Origin: Planctomycetia bacterium
Lineage (GTDB): Bacteria > Planctomycetota > Planctomycetia > Pirellulales > JALHLM01
Length of the DNA: 64,000 nucleotides
Reading direction: 5' to 3'
Assembly (NCBI GenBank): GCA_034440135.1
Contig: JAWXBP010000009.1
Span: 1-64,000 of the forward strand
The first letter of the stretch is position 1, and each line of letters starts with the position of its first letter. Below the pieces are notes generated by a model. The model ran no database searches, was not told the origin of the DNA, and saw only the letters and a program-made list of their open reading frames with translations. The position numbers and the translations under genes are program-made. Shown here piece after piece: positions 44,632 to 53,818 of this stretch.

Positions 44632-46572
44632 TTAGTTGTCGAACTTGACCTGCGACACCAGTTCCCGCAGGCTCGTGGCCTGGGCGCCAAGCTCTTCGCT
44701 GCTCGATGCCAGCTCTTCGCTGCCGGCCGCAACTTGCTCGGTCACTTGGCCGATCTGCTGGATCGCCGCCGCGACTTCCTTGGCGTTGGTCGCTTGCTCG
44801 ACGGTCGCGGTTGCGATCTCGGAGATCTTCTTCGCGGTCTTGTCGACCCCTTGGATGATCTTCGTCAAAGCAACGCCCGTTTGAGCGCTCAACGAGGCCC
44901 CTTCCTCGACGCGCTTGGTCGATTCCTTGATCAGCGAAGAGATCTCCTTGGCCGCTTCGCTCGACCGCTCGGCCAGCTTGCGGACTTCGTCGGCGACGAC
45001 CGCGAAGCCCAGGCCGTGCTCGCCGGCGCGGGCGGCTTCGATCGCCGCGTTCAAGGCCAGCAAGTTGGTCTGGCTGGCGATTTCCGAGATCACTTGAATG
45101 ATCTCGCTGATCTGTTCGCTGCTGGTCTTGATCAGCTCCATCGCCTGGACCGACTTCTGCACCGCGGCGCCGCCGTCTTCAGCCAATTGGCTCGTTTCGG
45201 TGGCAACCTTGTCGGCTTCGCCCGAGTTGTCCTTCACGGCGTTGATGCTGCGGGCGAGCTGTTCGACCGCGGCGCTCATTTCCTCGACGGACGAGCTTTG
45301 CGTCTGCGCGCCTTGGGCGAGGGTCTGCGAGCTCTCGGCGATCAAGCGCGAGCCTTCCGTGAATTGGCCGGCGCTCTCGATGACCTGTTCGACCAGGCGG
45401 CGCAGGTCCTTCTGCATCGTGACCTGTTGCGTCACGTCCGTCGCGTATTTGACGACCTTGAAGGGCCTGCCGTTGAGGTCCATGATCGGGTTGTACGAGG
45501 CCTGAATCCAGACTTCCTTGCCTCCCTTGCCGATCCGCTTGTATTGTCCTTCATCGAACTCGCCGCGATTCAACTTCGCCCAGAATCCGCGGTACTCCGT
45601 GCTGCGGGCGAATTCGGCCTCGGCGAACATGCTGTGGTGCTGACCCTTGATCTCGTCCAGGCGGTATCCGAGGGTCTTCAGGAAGTTCTCGTTCGCATTA
45701 ACGATGGTGCCGTCCATCTTGAATTCGATCACCGCCATCACCTTGTTGATGGCTTCCAATTGCCCGGCGGTGTCGGCATTCTTCAGGCGTTCGGCCGTGA
45801 TGTCCGTGGCGTATTTCACCACTTTCACCGGCTTGCCGTTCTGGTCGAGGATGGGGTTGTACGAGGCCTGAATCCAGATCTCGCGGCCTCCCTTGGCTAG
45901 CCGCTTATACTGTCCGTCGTCGAATTCGCCGCGGTTCAGCTTCGCCCAGAACGCCTTGTACTCCGAGCTGCGAGCATGTTCGGCCTCGGCGAACATGCTG
46001 TGGTGCTGCCCCTTGATTTCGTCAAGGGAATAGCCCATCGCCGCCAGAAAATTCTCGTTCGCGGTGATGATCGTGCCGTCCATCTTGAACTCGATCATGG
46101 CCATCGACTTGCTCACGGCGTTCGAAACGCCGGCGTAGTCGCGGTTACTAGCTTCCAACTTCAGTTTCTCGGTAATCACCTCCCAGGTGACCATCGGACC
46201 GAGGTACTCGCCCTTCTCGTCGTAGATCGCGCTCACCAGCAGGTCGAGCTTTTCCTCGCCCAACTCGATCGTCGCGCGGTGCGGCAGGTTCTTGTCGTTC
46301 GCCAGCAGTTTGCGCTGGTACGAGGGGTTCTTGTGGAAGATGTCGATGCTCTGTCCGACGACCGCATTGGCCCGCACCGGCAACAGGTGCTCGATCGTTT
46401 TCAGCGTCCGCTCACTGGCCTCGTTCATGTACACGATCTTCAGGTCGCGATCCGCCAGAATCGTGTTGATCGGCGAATTGTCGGTCATTGCCGACTTCAC
46501 CGACAGCGCCGAGCGCAAGCTGTTGACATCGTCGTAATTCACGGTCTGCGTCGAATTCTGTGTCGCGGTCAT
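44632..46572 (-). CDS. Soluble chemoreceptor with three PAS domains
   Basis: 646 residues, no membrane segment or signal peptide, so a cytoplasmic receptor. A divergent PAS domain lies at about 30-140. Two very similar PAS domains follow, with repeat phrases [12 protein letters not shown] and [12 protein letters not shown] exactly 122 residues apart ([14 protein letters not shown] in both). The signalling half has the chemoreceptor tip [19 protein letters not shown], then [14 protein letters not shown], flanked by long coiled coils. ATG after AGAGAA. Placed between cheW and cheR. PAS ligands could be heme, flavin or small molecules; none can be told. The tandem PAS pair looks like an internal duplication. 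Confidence 0.93.
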   Translation of the reverse strand: MTATQNSTQTVNYDDVNSLRSALSVKSAMTDNSPINTILADRDLKIVYMNEASERTLKTIEHLLPVRANAVVGQSIDIFHKNPSYQRKLLANDKNLPHRATIELGEEKLDLLVSAIYDEKGEYLGPMVTWEVITEKLKLEASNRDYAGVSNAVSKSMAMIEFKMDGTIITANENFLAAMGYSLDEIKGQHHSMFAEAEHARSSEYKAFWAKLNRGEFDDGQYKRLAKGGREIWIQASYNPILDQNGKPVKVVKYATDITAERLKNADTAGQLEAINKVMAVIEFKMDGTIVNANENFLKTLGYRLDEIKGQHHSMFAEAEFARSTEYRGFWAKLNRGEFDEGQYKRIGKGGKEVWIQASYNPIMDLNGRPFKVVKYATDVTQQVTMQKDLRRLVEQVIESAGQFTEGSRLIAESSQTLAQGAQTQSSSVEEMSAAVEQLARSINAVKDNSGEADKVATETSQLAEDGGAAVQKSVQAMELIKTSSEQISEIIQVISEIASQTNLLALNAAIEAARAGEHGLGFAVVADEVRKLAERSSEAAKEISSLIKESTKRVEEGASLSAQTGVALTKIIQGVDKTAKKISEIATATVEQATNAKEVAAAIQQIGQVTEQVAAGSEELASSSEELGAQATSLRELVSQVKFDN

Positions 46573-46668
46573 TTCTCTTCGTGCTCCCTGGCTGGTGAAC
46601 GACGCCCATGGGGCGGCGTGGTGATCGAAATAAATGAATGGAGTGCGGCGCGGGGGCGGCGGCTCGCG

Positions 46669-47181
46669 TTAGTTGGCCGGCGCGACGTTGTCCTCCGGCG
46701 CTTGTTCTTGCGACAGCAGCTTCTCGATATCGAGCAAAATCAGCAGCCGATTTTCCAGCTTGACCAGACCGGTCAGGTATTCGCGGCCGAGCCCGGAGAC
46801 CGTGGGGGGCGGCGGCGAAACTTGTTCCTGCGAAATCCGCAGCACTTCGCTGACGCCGTCGACGATGATGCCCACCGTCTTGCCGCCGACGTTCACGACC
46901 ATGATCCGCGTTTCGTCCGTGAACGGCTCTTGCGGCAAGGCGAACCGCAGACGCAAGTCGACGATCGGAATGACCGTGCTGCGTAGGTTGATCAAGCCTT
47001 TGATGTAGGCTGGCGTTTGCGGCACGCGCGTGATCTCGCCCATCAGGATGATCTCCTGCACGCGCGTGATCTCGATGCCGTATTCCTCTTGCGCCAACCG
47101 GAAGCTGACCAGTTGCATACTGCCGGTCGGCTCGGTCCGCCGTGAGGTGGACGTGGGCGTTTCTCGAATTGCGGTAGTCAC
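46669..47181 (-). CDS. cheW: Coupling protein CheW
   Basis: 170 residues if the GTG at 47181 is used (after GGGAGAA). One CheW domain: MQLVSFRLAQEEYGIEITRV, then GLINLRSTVIPIVDLRLRFA and GIIVDGVSEVLRISQEQV, ending LLILLDIEKLLSQ. It docks receptors to CheA. The first 22 residues before MQLVSF are a low-complexity T/S/R tail. First gene of the minus-strand chemotaxis cluster; the 400-bp gap to the divergent cheY should hold both promoters. Confidence 0.92.
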   Translation of the reverse strand: MTTAIRETPTSTSRRTEPTGSMQLVSFRLAQEEYGIEITRVQEIILMGEITRVPQTPAYIKGLINLRSTVIPIVDLRLRFALPQEPFTDETRIMVVNVGGKTVGIIVDGVSEVLRISQEQVSPPPPTVSGLGREYLTGLVKLENRLLILLDIEKLLSQEQAPEDNVAPAN

Positions 47182-47583
47182 GACGATTAATTCTCCCTGG
47201 CCGTGGCGATGGGGCGGCGATCCGGCTGGCGTTCGGCCCAACAGGTCTGCTGGGAGCGGGTCAGCCCCGCCGCGCGTCCAGGCCGTGATTTCGCAAACGC
47301 GAACTTCGGTGACGCGCATCGAACGTACCGCAACATTTAGGTCTGGAATTACGACCGGTCAAACCGGGACCAGGCGATTCGCAGATGTAACGGGGCGCAC
47401 AGATCGTCTACTTCCGAGGCCGGTGTTTAGAGAACTCCGCTCAGGCGACCAGAAACGTCTCGCCGTCGCCGTTTGACATCTGGATGGCGGAACCTAGAGT
47501 TGCCCCAGTCCGACAAACCTTTCCGGGCGAGACGACCGAAGCTCGCCGTGTCCGATTCTGACACCGTTTCATAGGAAGCACCG
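47182..47583. other. Divergent regulatory region between cheW and cheY
   Basis: 402 bp without a supportable gene. It must contain promoters for the chemotaxis cluster and the divergent cheY. The sequence TGGCGGAACCTAGAGTTGCC near 47485 looks loosely like a sigma-54 site but the spacing is wrong (see rejected items). Confidence 0.4.
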
Positions 47584-47940
47584 ATGCGAGTACTGGTTGC
47601 CGACGACTCCAGCACCATGCGCAAGATCATCATTCGATCGCTGCTCGCCGTGGGCTGCCCGGGCGCTACGGAAGCAGCTGACGGCAATGAGGCGGTCGCC
47701 ATGTTTAAGCCGGGCGAATTCGATCTCGTGCTGACCGACTGGAATATGCCGGGCAAGAGCGGCCTGGAGGTCGTCCAGGCGATCCGCGCCATGGACGCCA
47801 AGGTGCCGATCATCATGGTCACGACCGAAGCGGAAAAAGCCCGCGTCATGCAAGCCATCGAAGCCGGCGTGTCCGATTACCTGGTCAAGCCGTTTACGGC
47901 CGATACTTTGCGCGAAAAGCTCGAGAAGCACGGCTGCTAG
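47584..47940 (+). CDS. cheY: CheY chemotaxis response regulator
   Basis: 118 residues, a minimal CheY. MRVLVADDSSTMRKIIIRSL, then DLVLTDWNMPGKSGL (phospho-Asp), IIMVTTEAEK (switch Thr) and YLVKPFTADTL. AGGAAG lies before the ATG. It is transcribed away from cheW. The close match to canonical CheY suggests it is the motor-binding output. A hairpin with a T-run follows its stop. Confidence 0.92.
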   Translation: MRVLVADDSSTMRKIIIRSLLAVGCPGATEAADGNEAVAMFKPGEFDLVLTDWNMPGKSGLEVVQAIRAMDAKVPIIMVTTEAEKARVMQAIEAGVSDYLVKPFTADTLREKLEKHGC

Positions 47941-47981
47941 TAAATCCCCCGCGCTTTGCGCCCCCGACGAACTCCCACAGA

Positions 47982-48019
47982 CGGCGTCCTCCTTGCCAGG
48001 AAGACGCCGGCTGTTTTTG
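47982..48019 (+). terminator. Rho-independent terminator after cheY
   Basis: CGGCGTC at 47982 pairs with GACGCCG ending at 48009; inner TCCT/AGGA extends the stem, and TTTTT follows. The rest of the 333-bp gap to the next gene shows nothing recognisable. Confidence 0.8.
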
Positions 48020-48273
48020 TTGATCGCGGATCGTTCTGGCCATGGGCGATGCGTCGACGCCCATAGGTGAAAACCCCCAAGGCGAAATCCCTCATCAGCG
48101 ACTGGGTTGATTTTCCTGGGCTGAGTGCGATCTAAACATTCTCCGCTGGCAAACCGACTCGCGGATTCGCCATCTATTGTCACGCGAAAAACGCTTAGCT
48201 AAACTGCAGGCGTCGAAGTAAATAGCGCTCACTTTTCTGTCGCGTTCGTCGACTTGCTGAGGAGCCTCTGACT

Positions 48274-49203
48274 ATGGCGACTTCGCGCCAACATGCCGAG
48301 ATGGATAGTGCCGAATGGGCCGTCGTGATCGGCGGGTTTTCCCTATTCGCGATAGGTTTGCTGTCGGTCTTAGTCGTCGTGGCCGTCAATCGTCGGCCTG
48401 CCGCGCCGGTCATAGCAGCGGCGCCAATTCCACCTGCCGCCGCGCAGCCCGTCGCGGCATCGCCCTCGCCTTACGCGCCGGCTGCACCGGTCTCCACATC
48501 ACCGCCGGTGCAAGGCAACTCAACTGAAGCGCCGGCCAGCGATTTGCCGGATGAGCCATTGGATGAATCGTCGGACAATAAAGAACAGCCTTCGACGATC
48601 ACTCTGCAAGCGCCTTGGCCTGACGAACCAGAAGACCGGCCGCGAGACACCGGCGTTGTCAGCGGTGAAAGCATCGGCGCACGCTTGGCAAGGGAGGCCC
48701 AAGAGCGCAGGCAGGCGGACCGCGAGGCGCGCGACGAGCGACGTCGGAAAGAAGATGAGGAACGTCGCCGGCGAATGGAGGGGGCACAGGGAGGCGGGCA
48801 AGCGCATACTCCGCCCCCTTCGCACATTCCTGGTCAGCCAAGGTTTCCAGCGAGGCCACCGCAACTGGGTTCACACCGAATCACCGGGCCCGAAGCAACT
48901 TCGCCAGTTGATCAGGAAGTAGAGTACGTTGCTACCCAATACACTCCGCCGCAGGAAAACCGCCGACCGTTTCGCCGCAGCCGTTTCGCCGCAGCTGTCG
49001 GGCTGCTCGTCACGGGTTTGCACCTCCTCTACGCGTCGATGCTCAATCCGCACGGCTTGAAAGATGGACGCGTCACCCGCCATCTGGTCGACGCAATCGG
49101 TACTCCAGGCGCGCGCATTCTCTGTCTACTCGGAGGCGTGGTAGCCGTGGCTTTCGGCGCGCTGGTCTTGTTCTTGAACCTGCAGATGCTGGGAGTCGTG
49201 TAG
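48274..49203 (+). CDS. Proline-rich membrane protein of unknown function
   Basis: 309 residues. An N-terminal helix (about 16-38, VVIGGFSLFAIGLLSVLVVV) is followed by a Pro/Ala-rich stretch (40-90), then an acidic segment. A strongly charged R/E/D-rich block at about 135-170 (RQADREARDERRRKEDEERR) is probably a helix or coiled coil. A second Pro-rich stretch precedes two C-terminal helices (about 235-255 and 280-305). I recognise no family. The layout suggests an anchor at each end with a long flexible region between. ATG at 48274. Followed by a 65-bp palindromic element. Confidence 0.65.
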   Translation: MATSRQHAEMDSAEWAVVIGGFSLFAIGLLSVLVVVAVNRRPAAPVIAAAPIPPAAAQPVAASPSPYAPAAPVSTSPPVQGNSTEAPASDLPDEPLDESSDNKEQPSTITLQAPWPDEPEDRPRDTGVVSGESIGARLAREAQERRQADREARDERRRKEDEERRRRMEGAQGGGQAHTPPPSHIPGQPRFPARPPQLGSHRITGPEATSPVDQEVEYVATQYTPPQENRRPFRRSRFAAAVGLLVTGLHLLYASMLNPHGLKDGRVTRHLVDAIGTPGARILCLLGGVVAVAFGALVLFLNLQMLGVV

Positions 49204-49242
49204 CGCTACACGACGAGAAAGTCCAAGAGCGCTCGCAAGCAC

Positions 49243-49307
49243 AAGCCCAGGGAAGGCCCTCGGAGATTCAGCTATCCCCGATAACTTCGGTGGCCTTCCC
49301 TGGGCTT
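49243..49307. repeat. 65-bp palindromic element, copy 3 of 4
   Basis: The outer arms AAGCCCAGGGAAGGC and complement are identical; the interior is unrelated. It starts 39 bp after one stop and ends 35 bp before the stop of the convergent gene. Confidence 0.9.
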
Positions 49308-49342
49308 AGCGAGATCGACAATTCCTCACGCGGAGGCCGCCA

Positions 49343-50539
49343 CTACCGCCGCGCTCGCGGATGTTTCAGCGGCAACCAAGCCCCGCCTTGCTTGCTGCTC
49401 TCGACGCATTGCTGGATGAAGTACATCCCTTCGACGCCGTCGTTCACGTTGGGATAGAGCGTGTTCGTCTTCTCGAACGGCTTGCCGCTGGCGCGCTCGA
49501 CCATCGCGTCGTAAGCCGCGCGGTAAACGTTGCCGAAGGCTTCGAGATAGCCCTCGGGATGCCCGCTCGGGATGCGGCAGGACGCTTTGGTGATGTCGGC
49601 AATGAACGGCGCGTTGGGGTCGCGGGTGTAAATCGCATGTGGCTGGCCGTTGCGGCGGAAGAACATTTGGTTCGGATTTTCCTGCGCCCAGAAGAGCGAA
49701 CCCTTGGTGCCGTCGATCTCGATGGTGACGTCGTTTTCGCGACCATGCGTGATCTGCGAGGCGGTCACCGTGCCGAGTGCGCCGTTTTCCATGCGAATCA
49801 CCGCGTGGCCGTAGTCGTCGAGCTTGCGTCCTTGCTCGAAGGTTTTCAAATGGCAGCTCACGTCGCCTGGCAGCAGGCCGGTCATGAATCGCGCCAGGTT
49901 GTAGGCGTGCGTGGCGATATCGCCGAAGCAGCCGGCCGCGCCACTCTTCGAGGGATCGGTCCGCCAGGCCGCCTGCTTCTGGTCGGACGCTTCCAACCGC
50001 GTGCGCAGCCAGCCTTGGATGTAGTTGGAACGAAAGGCATTGATCTCCCCCAACTCGCCGTTGAGGATCATGTCGCGGGCCTGCCGCACCAGCGGATTGC
50101 CGGTGTAGTTGTGCGTCACGGCGAACACCACGCCGGAACCGTCGACGATCTTGGCCAACTCCTCGGCCTGCGCGAGGTCGAACGTCATCGGCTTGTCGCA
50201 CATCACGTTGAAGCCGGCCTGCACGGCGGCCTTGGCGATCTCGAAGTGCGTGTGATTCGGCGTGGCGACCGAGACGAAATCAATCCGCTTGTCGGCCGGC
50301 AGCGCCTTTTCCTTTTCCAGCAGTTCCTGATACGAGCCATACGCCCGGTCAGGCGCGATGTCGTAATCGGCCGCCGAGGCCTTGGCCTTCTCGGGATTAC
50401 TGGACAAGGCGCCGGCGACGAGCGCCGCGCGATTATCCAACACCGCCGCGGTGCAATGCACCCGACCAATAAAAGCGCCTTGGCCGCCACCGACCAAAGC
50501 CATGCGAAGTTTTCTGTTGAGCGCGCCGTTGGTGGACAT
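49343..50539 (-). CDS. Gfo/Idh/MocA-family oxidoreductase
   Basis: 398 residues. The N-terminal Rossmann fold begins MALVGGGQGAFIGRVH. DFVSVATPNHTHFEIAKAA and NVMCDKPMTFDL carry the family's catalytic-lysine region (EKP, here DKP). The C-terminal alpha/beta domain has GDIATHAYNLARFMTG, with the conserved H-x-x-x region. Members oxidise or epimerise sugars and inositols with NAD(P). I chose the ATG at 50539; no clear Shine-Dalgarno. Separated from the upstream aminotransferase by a hairpin, so they need not be one operon. Substrate unknown. Confidence 0.88.
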   Translation of the reverse strand: MSTNGALNRKLRMALVGGGQGAFIGRVHCTAAVLDNRAALVAGALSSNPEKAKASAADYDIAPDRAYGSYQELLEKEKALPADKRIDFVSVATPNHTHFEIAKAAVQAGFNVMCDKPMTFDLAQAEELAKIVDGSGVVFAVTHNYTGNPLVRQARDMILNGELGEINAFRSNYIQGWLRTRLEASDQKQAAWRTDPSKSGAAGCFGDIATHAYNLARFMTGLLPGDVSCHLKTFEQGRKLDDYGHAVIRMENGALGTVTASQITHGRENDVTIEIDGTKGSLFWAQENPNQMFFRRNGQPHAIYTRDPNAPFIADITKASCRIPSGHPEGYLEAFGNVYRAAYDAMVERASGKPFEKTNTLYPNVNDGVEGMYFIQQCVESSKQGGAWLPLKHPRARR

Positions 50540-50584
50540 GAGGGAGGAGTTGGGAGGAGTAAAGGAGAGTGGGAGTAAAGTAGG

Positions 50585-50617
50585 ACAGTCTCCTTTCGCT
50601 CCGCGAAAGGAGACTGT
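50585..50617. repeat. Hairpin of the TCGCTCCGCGAAAGGAGAC family, copy 2
   Basis: A perfect 14-bp stem (ACAGTCTCCTTTCG with complement) around CTCCG. It lies 7 bp beyond the aminotransferase stop codon on that gene's strand and shares a 19-base core with 32311-32346. Confidence 0.85.
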
Positions 50618-50624
50618 GGTTTCG

Positions 50625-51740
50625 CTAGGTACTTCGTTTGGCGAGTTTCCTGAGCACTTCCATCCCGCGTTCAATCGTAGCGTCGCTGGCCGCGTACGAC
50701 AGCCGGAAGTGCGTGTCGTGTTGGCTGAAAATCTTGCCGGGGATCACCAGCAGTTGGTTGGCGATCGCTTCCTCGACGAACGACGACCCGCTGCCGCGCG
50801 GGGCTTTGGGGTAAGCATAAAACGCCCCGCCGGGCGTGGCCAGTTCGTAGTCGCGGGAAAGTTGCTCGACGACGTAGTCGCGCTTTTTGCGATAGGCGTC
50901 GATGTACGGCTGCATCTCGAAGTCCAGGGCCTCGACTCCGGCCCATTGAAACGGCTGCGGCGCGCAGACGAACGTGTATTGCTGGAGCTTGGTCATGCCA
51001 TCCACAAGCGCGCTCGGGCCATGCACATAGCCGACCCGCCAGCCGGTCATGCCGTAGGTCTTGCTGAACCCGTCGATCACCAACGTTGCGGGGTTGTACT
51101 TGGCAGGCGAGACGAACTCGCCGTCAAAGGCGAAGCGGCTGTAAATCTCGTCGCTCACCAGGAGCACATTTTTTTCGGCGGCCAATGCGGCGAGGTCGCT
51201 CGTGACTTGTTCCGTGGCCACGACGCCCGTCGGATTCGCGGGGCTGTTGAACAGAATCAACTTGGTCCGTGGCGTGATCGCCTCGCGAACCTTGTTCACG
51301 TCGATCTGGAAATTGGGATGCGAATCGACGATCACGCAGCGCCCGCCCACTAGTTTCACCAGCGGCTCGTAGCTGACGAAGTACGGGTCGAACAGAATCA
51401 CCTCGTCGCCGGGATTGACCGCGGCGTACATCAGCAACGTTAGCGCTCCGCTGGTGCCGCTGGTGACCAGCAGCTTCCGGTCGGCGTGGCCGTACTTGGC
51501 GTCGACCTGCCCTTGGAGCTTTTCCCGCAGCGGGGCCATCCCCTGCGTGGGGGCGTACCCATTCTTGCCGGCGTCGATCGACCGCTTGGCGGCCGATTTG
51601 ATCGGCTCAGGAACGTCGAAATCGGGCTGCCCGATCGAGAGGTTGATCGGGTCGGTCATCTTGGCCGCCAGGTCGAAAACCTTGCGGATGCCCGAACTAT
51701 CGAACAATTGCGTGCGATCGGCGATCCAATGTTGGCTCAT
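50625..51740 (-). CDS. Class I/II pyridoxal-phosphate aminotransferase
   Basis: 371 residues. The PLP lysine is in GFSKTYGMTGWRVGY; NSPANPTG and DEIYSRFAF mark the cofactor pocket, with FRLSYAAS near the C-terminus holding the carboxylate-binding Arg. It resembles aspartate/aromatic or LL-diaminopimelate-type enzymes; the exact substrate is not readable. I chose the ATG at 51740 after AGGA. The open frame upstream to 52211 is antisense to other sequence. A hairpin follows the stop. Confidence 0.92.
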   Translation of the reverse strand: MSQHWIADRTQLFDSSGIRKVFDLAAKMTDPINLSIGQPDFDVPEPIKSAAKRSIDAGKNGYAPTQGMAPLREKLQGQVDAKYGHADRKLLVTSGTSGALTLLMYAAVNPGDEVILFDPYFVSYEPLVKLVGGRCVIVDSHPNFQIDVNKVREAITPRTKLILFNSPANPTGVVATEQVTSDLAALAAEKNVLLVSDEIYSRFAFDGEFVSPAKYNPATLVIDGFSKTYGMTGWRVGYVHGPSALVDGMTKLQQYTFVCAPQPFQWAGVEALDFEMQPYIDAYRKKRDYVVEQLSRDYELATPGGAFYAYPKAPRGSGSSFVEEAIANQLLVIPGKIFSQHDTHFRLSYAASDATIERGMEVLRKLAKRST

Positions 51741-52017
51741 GGGGGAACATCCTAGCAGGCGGAAAGGGAAATGCCACCGACCGGCCCACGGACTGCGGGG
51801 CGTGGCGTAAGTGCCGCTCTGGACAGTCGTTAGCAGACGCTGGTTCACGATCCGCAGGGCGAAATCGCATTGCCGCCGGCGGGCAGTTTCACTACGCTCC
51901 CTGGCGCCGCCGGCCGGACAGGGTCCGCAGGCGTTTTTTCTTGAAATGGAAGTTGCCGGCCTTAGAATAAGGTTCTTAGGCCGCGTGCTTCCGCAACTCG
52001 TAAGTTCCAGGTGACTT

Positions 52018-52362
52018 ATGCGTGTGGTTGTCGTGGCGACCATGGTCGTGTTGGGGTGGTTGGCGGGTTCATGCTTGGGGGTTCCGGCCGTCGGAGGCGT
52101 TCCGACTGCCGCAACGTCGCCGGTTACGGCGTCAGCTTCCCCTGGGTTGGTGACCATTGCTTCGCCACCGCAGGACGGCCTGCAGATGTTCACGGTCGTC
52201 GATCCCGCCACGCGGGCGATGGCCGTATATCACACGGATCTCAAAAGTGGGCTAGTCACGCTGATGAGCGTGCGGAACCTGCAGTGGGATCTGCAATTAG
52301 AGGACTACAACAGCGTTGCGCCGAAAGCGCGCGAGGTGCGGATTCAAGTCCAAGGGCGTTAG
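52018..52362 (+). CDS. Small exported hypothetical protein
   Basis: 114 residues. A signal peptide (MRVVVVATMVVLGWLAGSC, with a possible lipobox cysteine) precedes a Thr/Ser/Pro linker. The conserved-looking part is LQMFTVVDPATRAMAVYHTD followed by SGLVTLMSVRNLQWDLQLEDYN. I have seen this pattern in planctomycete proteins of unknown function; no activity known. AGGTG lies before the ATG. 66 bp upstream of the HTH/membrane gene on the same strand, so probably co-transcribed. Confidence 0.7.
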   Translation: MRVVVVATMVVLGWLAGSCLGVPAVGGVPTAATSPVTASASPGLVTIASPPQDGLQMFTVVDPATRAMAVYHTDLKSGLVTLMSVRNLQWDLQLEDYNSVAPKAREVRIQVQGR

Positions 52363-52428
52363 ACCGGGGGCAGGCATCGTCGCCAGCCACGTCTCGCTCT
52401 CGGGCATCGCACCACGAGAGGAACGAGC

Positions 52429-53562
52429 ATGGCCGGTAAGTTCTTGTCGATGGACGAAGCTGCTTCCCAACTCGGGATCAGCGCCGAGCACCTCCGTCAA
52501 CTGACGCAGAAGTATGAGGTGAACGGTCTCCGCGACGGCGCCTCGTTCAAATACAAGCCGGAAGAGATCGAGCGCGCCAAGGCGAAGCTCTTTCCCGCCA
52601 AAGGGAACACAGAGGACTCGGGCGACCTGACCGACCTGCCGATCGACCTGGCCGCGGACGACGACGGCGACGACATCGTCCTGCTGAGCGAGGTGGAACT
52701 CGGCGAATCCGGGCCGGGCACCTCGGCCACGGTGATCGGTCCCGCGGGCGGTCGCGCCGCGCAAGAAGGGAGCGACATCTCGATCTTCGCGCAGGACAGT
52801 GACCTCCAACTCACCAAGCCCATGCCCGCGAAACCAGGCAGCGATTTGCTGTTAGGCGGCGCTTCGGACCTGGGACTCGACCTGGGAAGCGCCCTGAATC
52901 TCTCGCCGCCTGCGAAGGGAGGCGCGGACTCGGGTATCAATCTTTCCGCCATGGACGACGACGAAGACGATCTCGTTCTGCATGGCCCCGGCGCGAGTGA
53001 CATCACGCTCAGCCCGGGCGATAGCGGCATCTCTCTGGCCAGCCCTGCCGATAGCGGGCTGTCGTTGGACGGCCCGCTGGATTTGAAGACCGGTTCCTCG
53101 GGCAAGGACTTCGATCTCGCTGGCGACGACCTGACCCTCGACGAAGGTTCCAGCGCGAAGCTCGTCGCGGACGACGAGTTCTTGCTTACTCCCTCGGCGG
53201 ACGGCGGCGACGACGACGACGCCAGCGGCTCGCAGGTGATCGTCATCGATTCCGATTCCGCCGACTTCACCGACGGCGGCATGCTCGAAGAAGATACCTC
53301 GGGCGGCTTGACCCCAGTCGGCGCCATGCCGACCGAGTCATTCGGCATGGCCTCCGCTGGCTCGGCGCAAGCCGCGGCCCCTGTGATGCGCGAAGCGGGT
53401 TACTCCGGGCTGCAGATCGTCAGCCTGTCGTTCTGCGTGTTGTTCCTCTGCTTGTGCGGCATGATGATGATCGACATCACCCGCAACATGTGGGCCTGGA
53501 ACAGCGAGATGGGCGTGAACAGCGCCATGGCCGACGCCATCCTCGGCATCTTCGGCGGCTAA
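52429..53562 (+). CDS. Membrane-anchored helix-turn-helix protein with acidic repeats
   Basis: 377 residues. Residues 1-55 form a MerR/excisionase-like HTH (KFLSMDEAASQLGISAEHLR, then LRDGASFKYKPEEIERAKAK). A long Asp/Ser/Gly/Leu-rich region (56-315) contains loose repeats such as SDLGLDLGSAL, SDITLSPGDSGISLASPADS and GLSLDGPLDL. One membrane helix at about 335-357 (LQIVSLSFCVLFLCLCGMMM) is followed by a short tail. AGAGGAA precedes the ATG. The HTH should be cytoplasmic. The arrangement suggests a membrane-tethered DNA- or protein-binding factor; the regulated target is unknown. The next element downstream is a 65-bp palindrome ending in a T-run. Confidence 0.72.
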   Translation: MAGKFLSMDEAASQLGISAEHLRQLTQKYEVNGLRDGASFKYKPEEIERAKAKLFPAKGNTEDSGDLTDLPIDLAADDDGDDIVLLSEVELGESGPGTSATVIGPAGGRAAQEGSDISIFAQDSDLQLTKPMPAKPGSDLLLGGASDLGLDLGSALNLSPPAKGGADSGINLSAMDDDEDDLVLHGPGASDITLSPGDSGISLASPADSGLSLDGPLDLKTGSSGKDFDLAGDDLTLDEGSSAKLVADDEFLLTPSADGGDDDDASGSQVIVIDSDSADFTDGGMLEEDTSGGLTPVGAMPTESFGMASAGSAQAAAPVMREAGYSGLQIVSLSFCVLFLCLCGMMMIDITRNMWAWNSEMGVNSAMADAILGIFGG

Positions 53563-53601
53563 AGCGCGCGGAGCCATCTCGCAACGTCGTATCTCGCCGC
53601 T

Positions 53602-53666
53602 AAGCCCAGGGAAGGCTGCACAAGTCTGTCCGTCGGCAGACGACTATTGCAGCCTTCCCTGGGCTT
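53602..53666. repeat. 65-bp palindromic element, copy 4 of 4, terminator-like
   Basis: The outer arms are identical to the other copies; here the inner stem is GCTGCA/TGCAGC, a compensatory change against copies 1-3 (GCCTC/GCCCT). The 3' arm runs into TTTTTT, so this copy could act as a transcription terminator 39 bp after the HTH gene. Confidence 0.9.
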
Positions 53667-53818
53667 TTTTCGTTCGTTGCGCCGCACGCTCCAGATGCTC
53701 TGCCCCGTTCCGCCGATTGACACCGATACCGGGTGGACAATAATGCGGAGTCGTCTCTTTCGCTCGTCCCAGTTGGCCGGGCGCGGCCGGTGTTTTCTCT
53801 CCCGAGGAGCTTGCGCAA

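Noticed and set aside
44497-45900. 467-residue plus-strand frame opposite the chemoreceptor
   Set aside because: Pure antisense of a well-supported receptor gene; leucine-, aspartate- and arginine-rich shadow composition.
47484-47504. Possible sigma-54 promoter before cheY
   Set aside because: TGGC and TTGC are 11 bases apart, but the consensus needs 7; also the -12 G pattern does not fit.
49361-50578. 405-residue plus-strand frame opposite the Gfo/Idh gene
   Set aside because: Antisense shadow; the minus frame has clear oxidoreductase motifs.
51741-52211. N-terminal 157-residue extension of the aminotransferase frame
   Set aside because: Antisense over the exported small-protein gene; the ATG at 51740 has a ribosome site and gives the family length.
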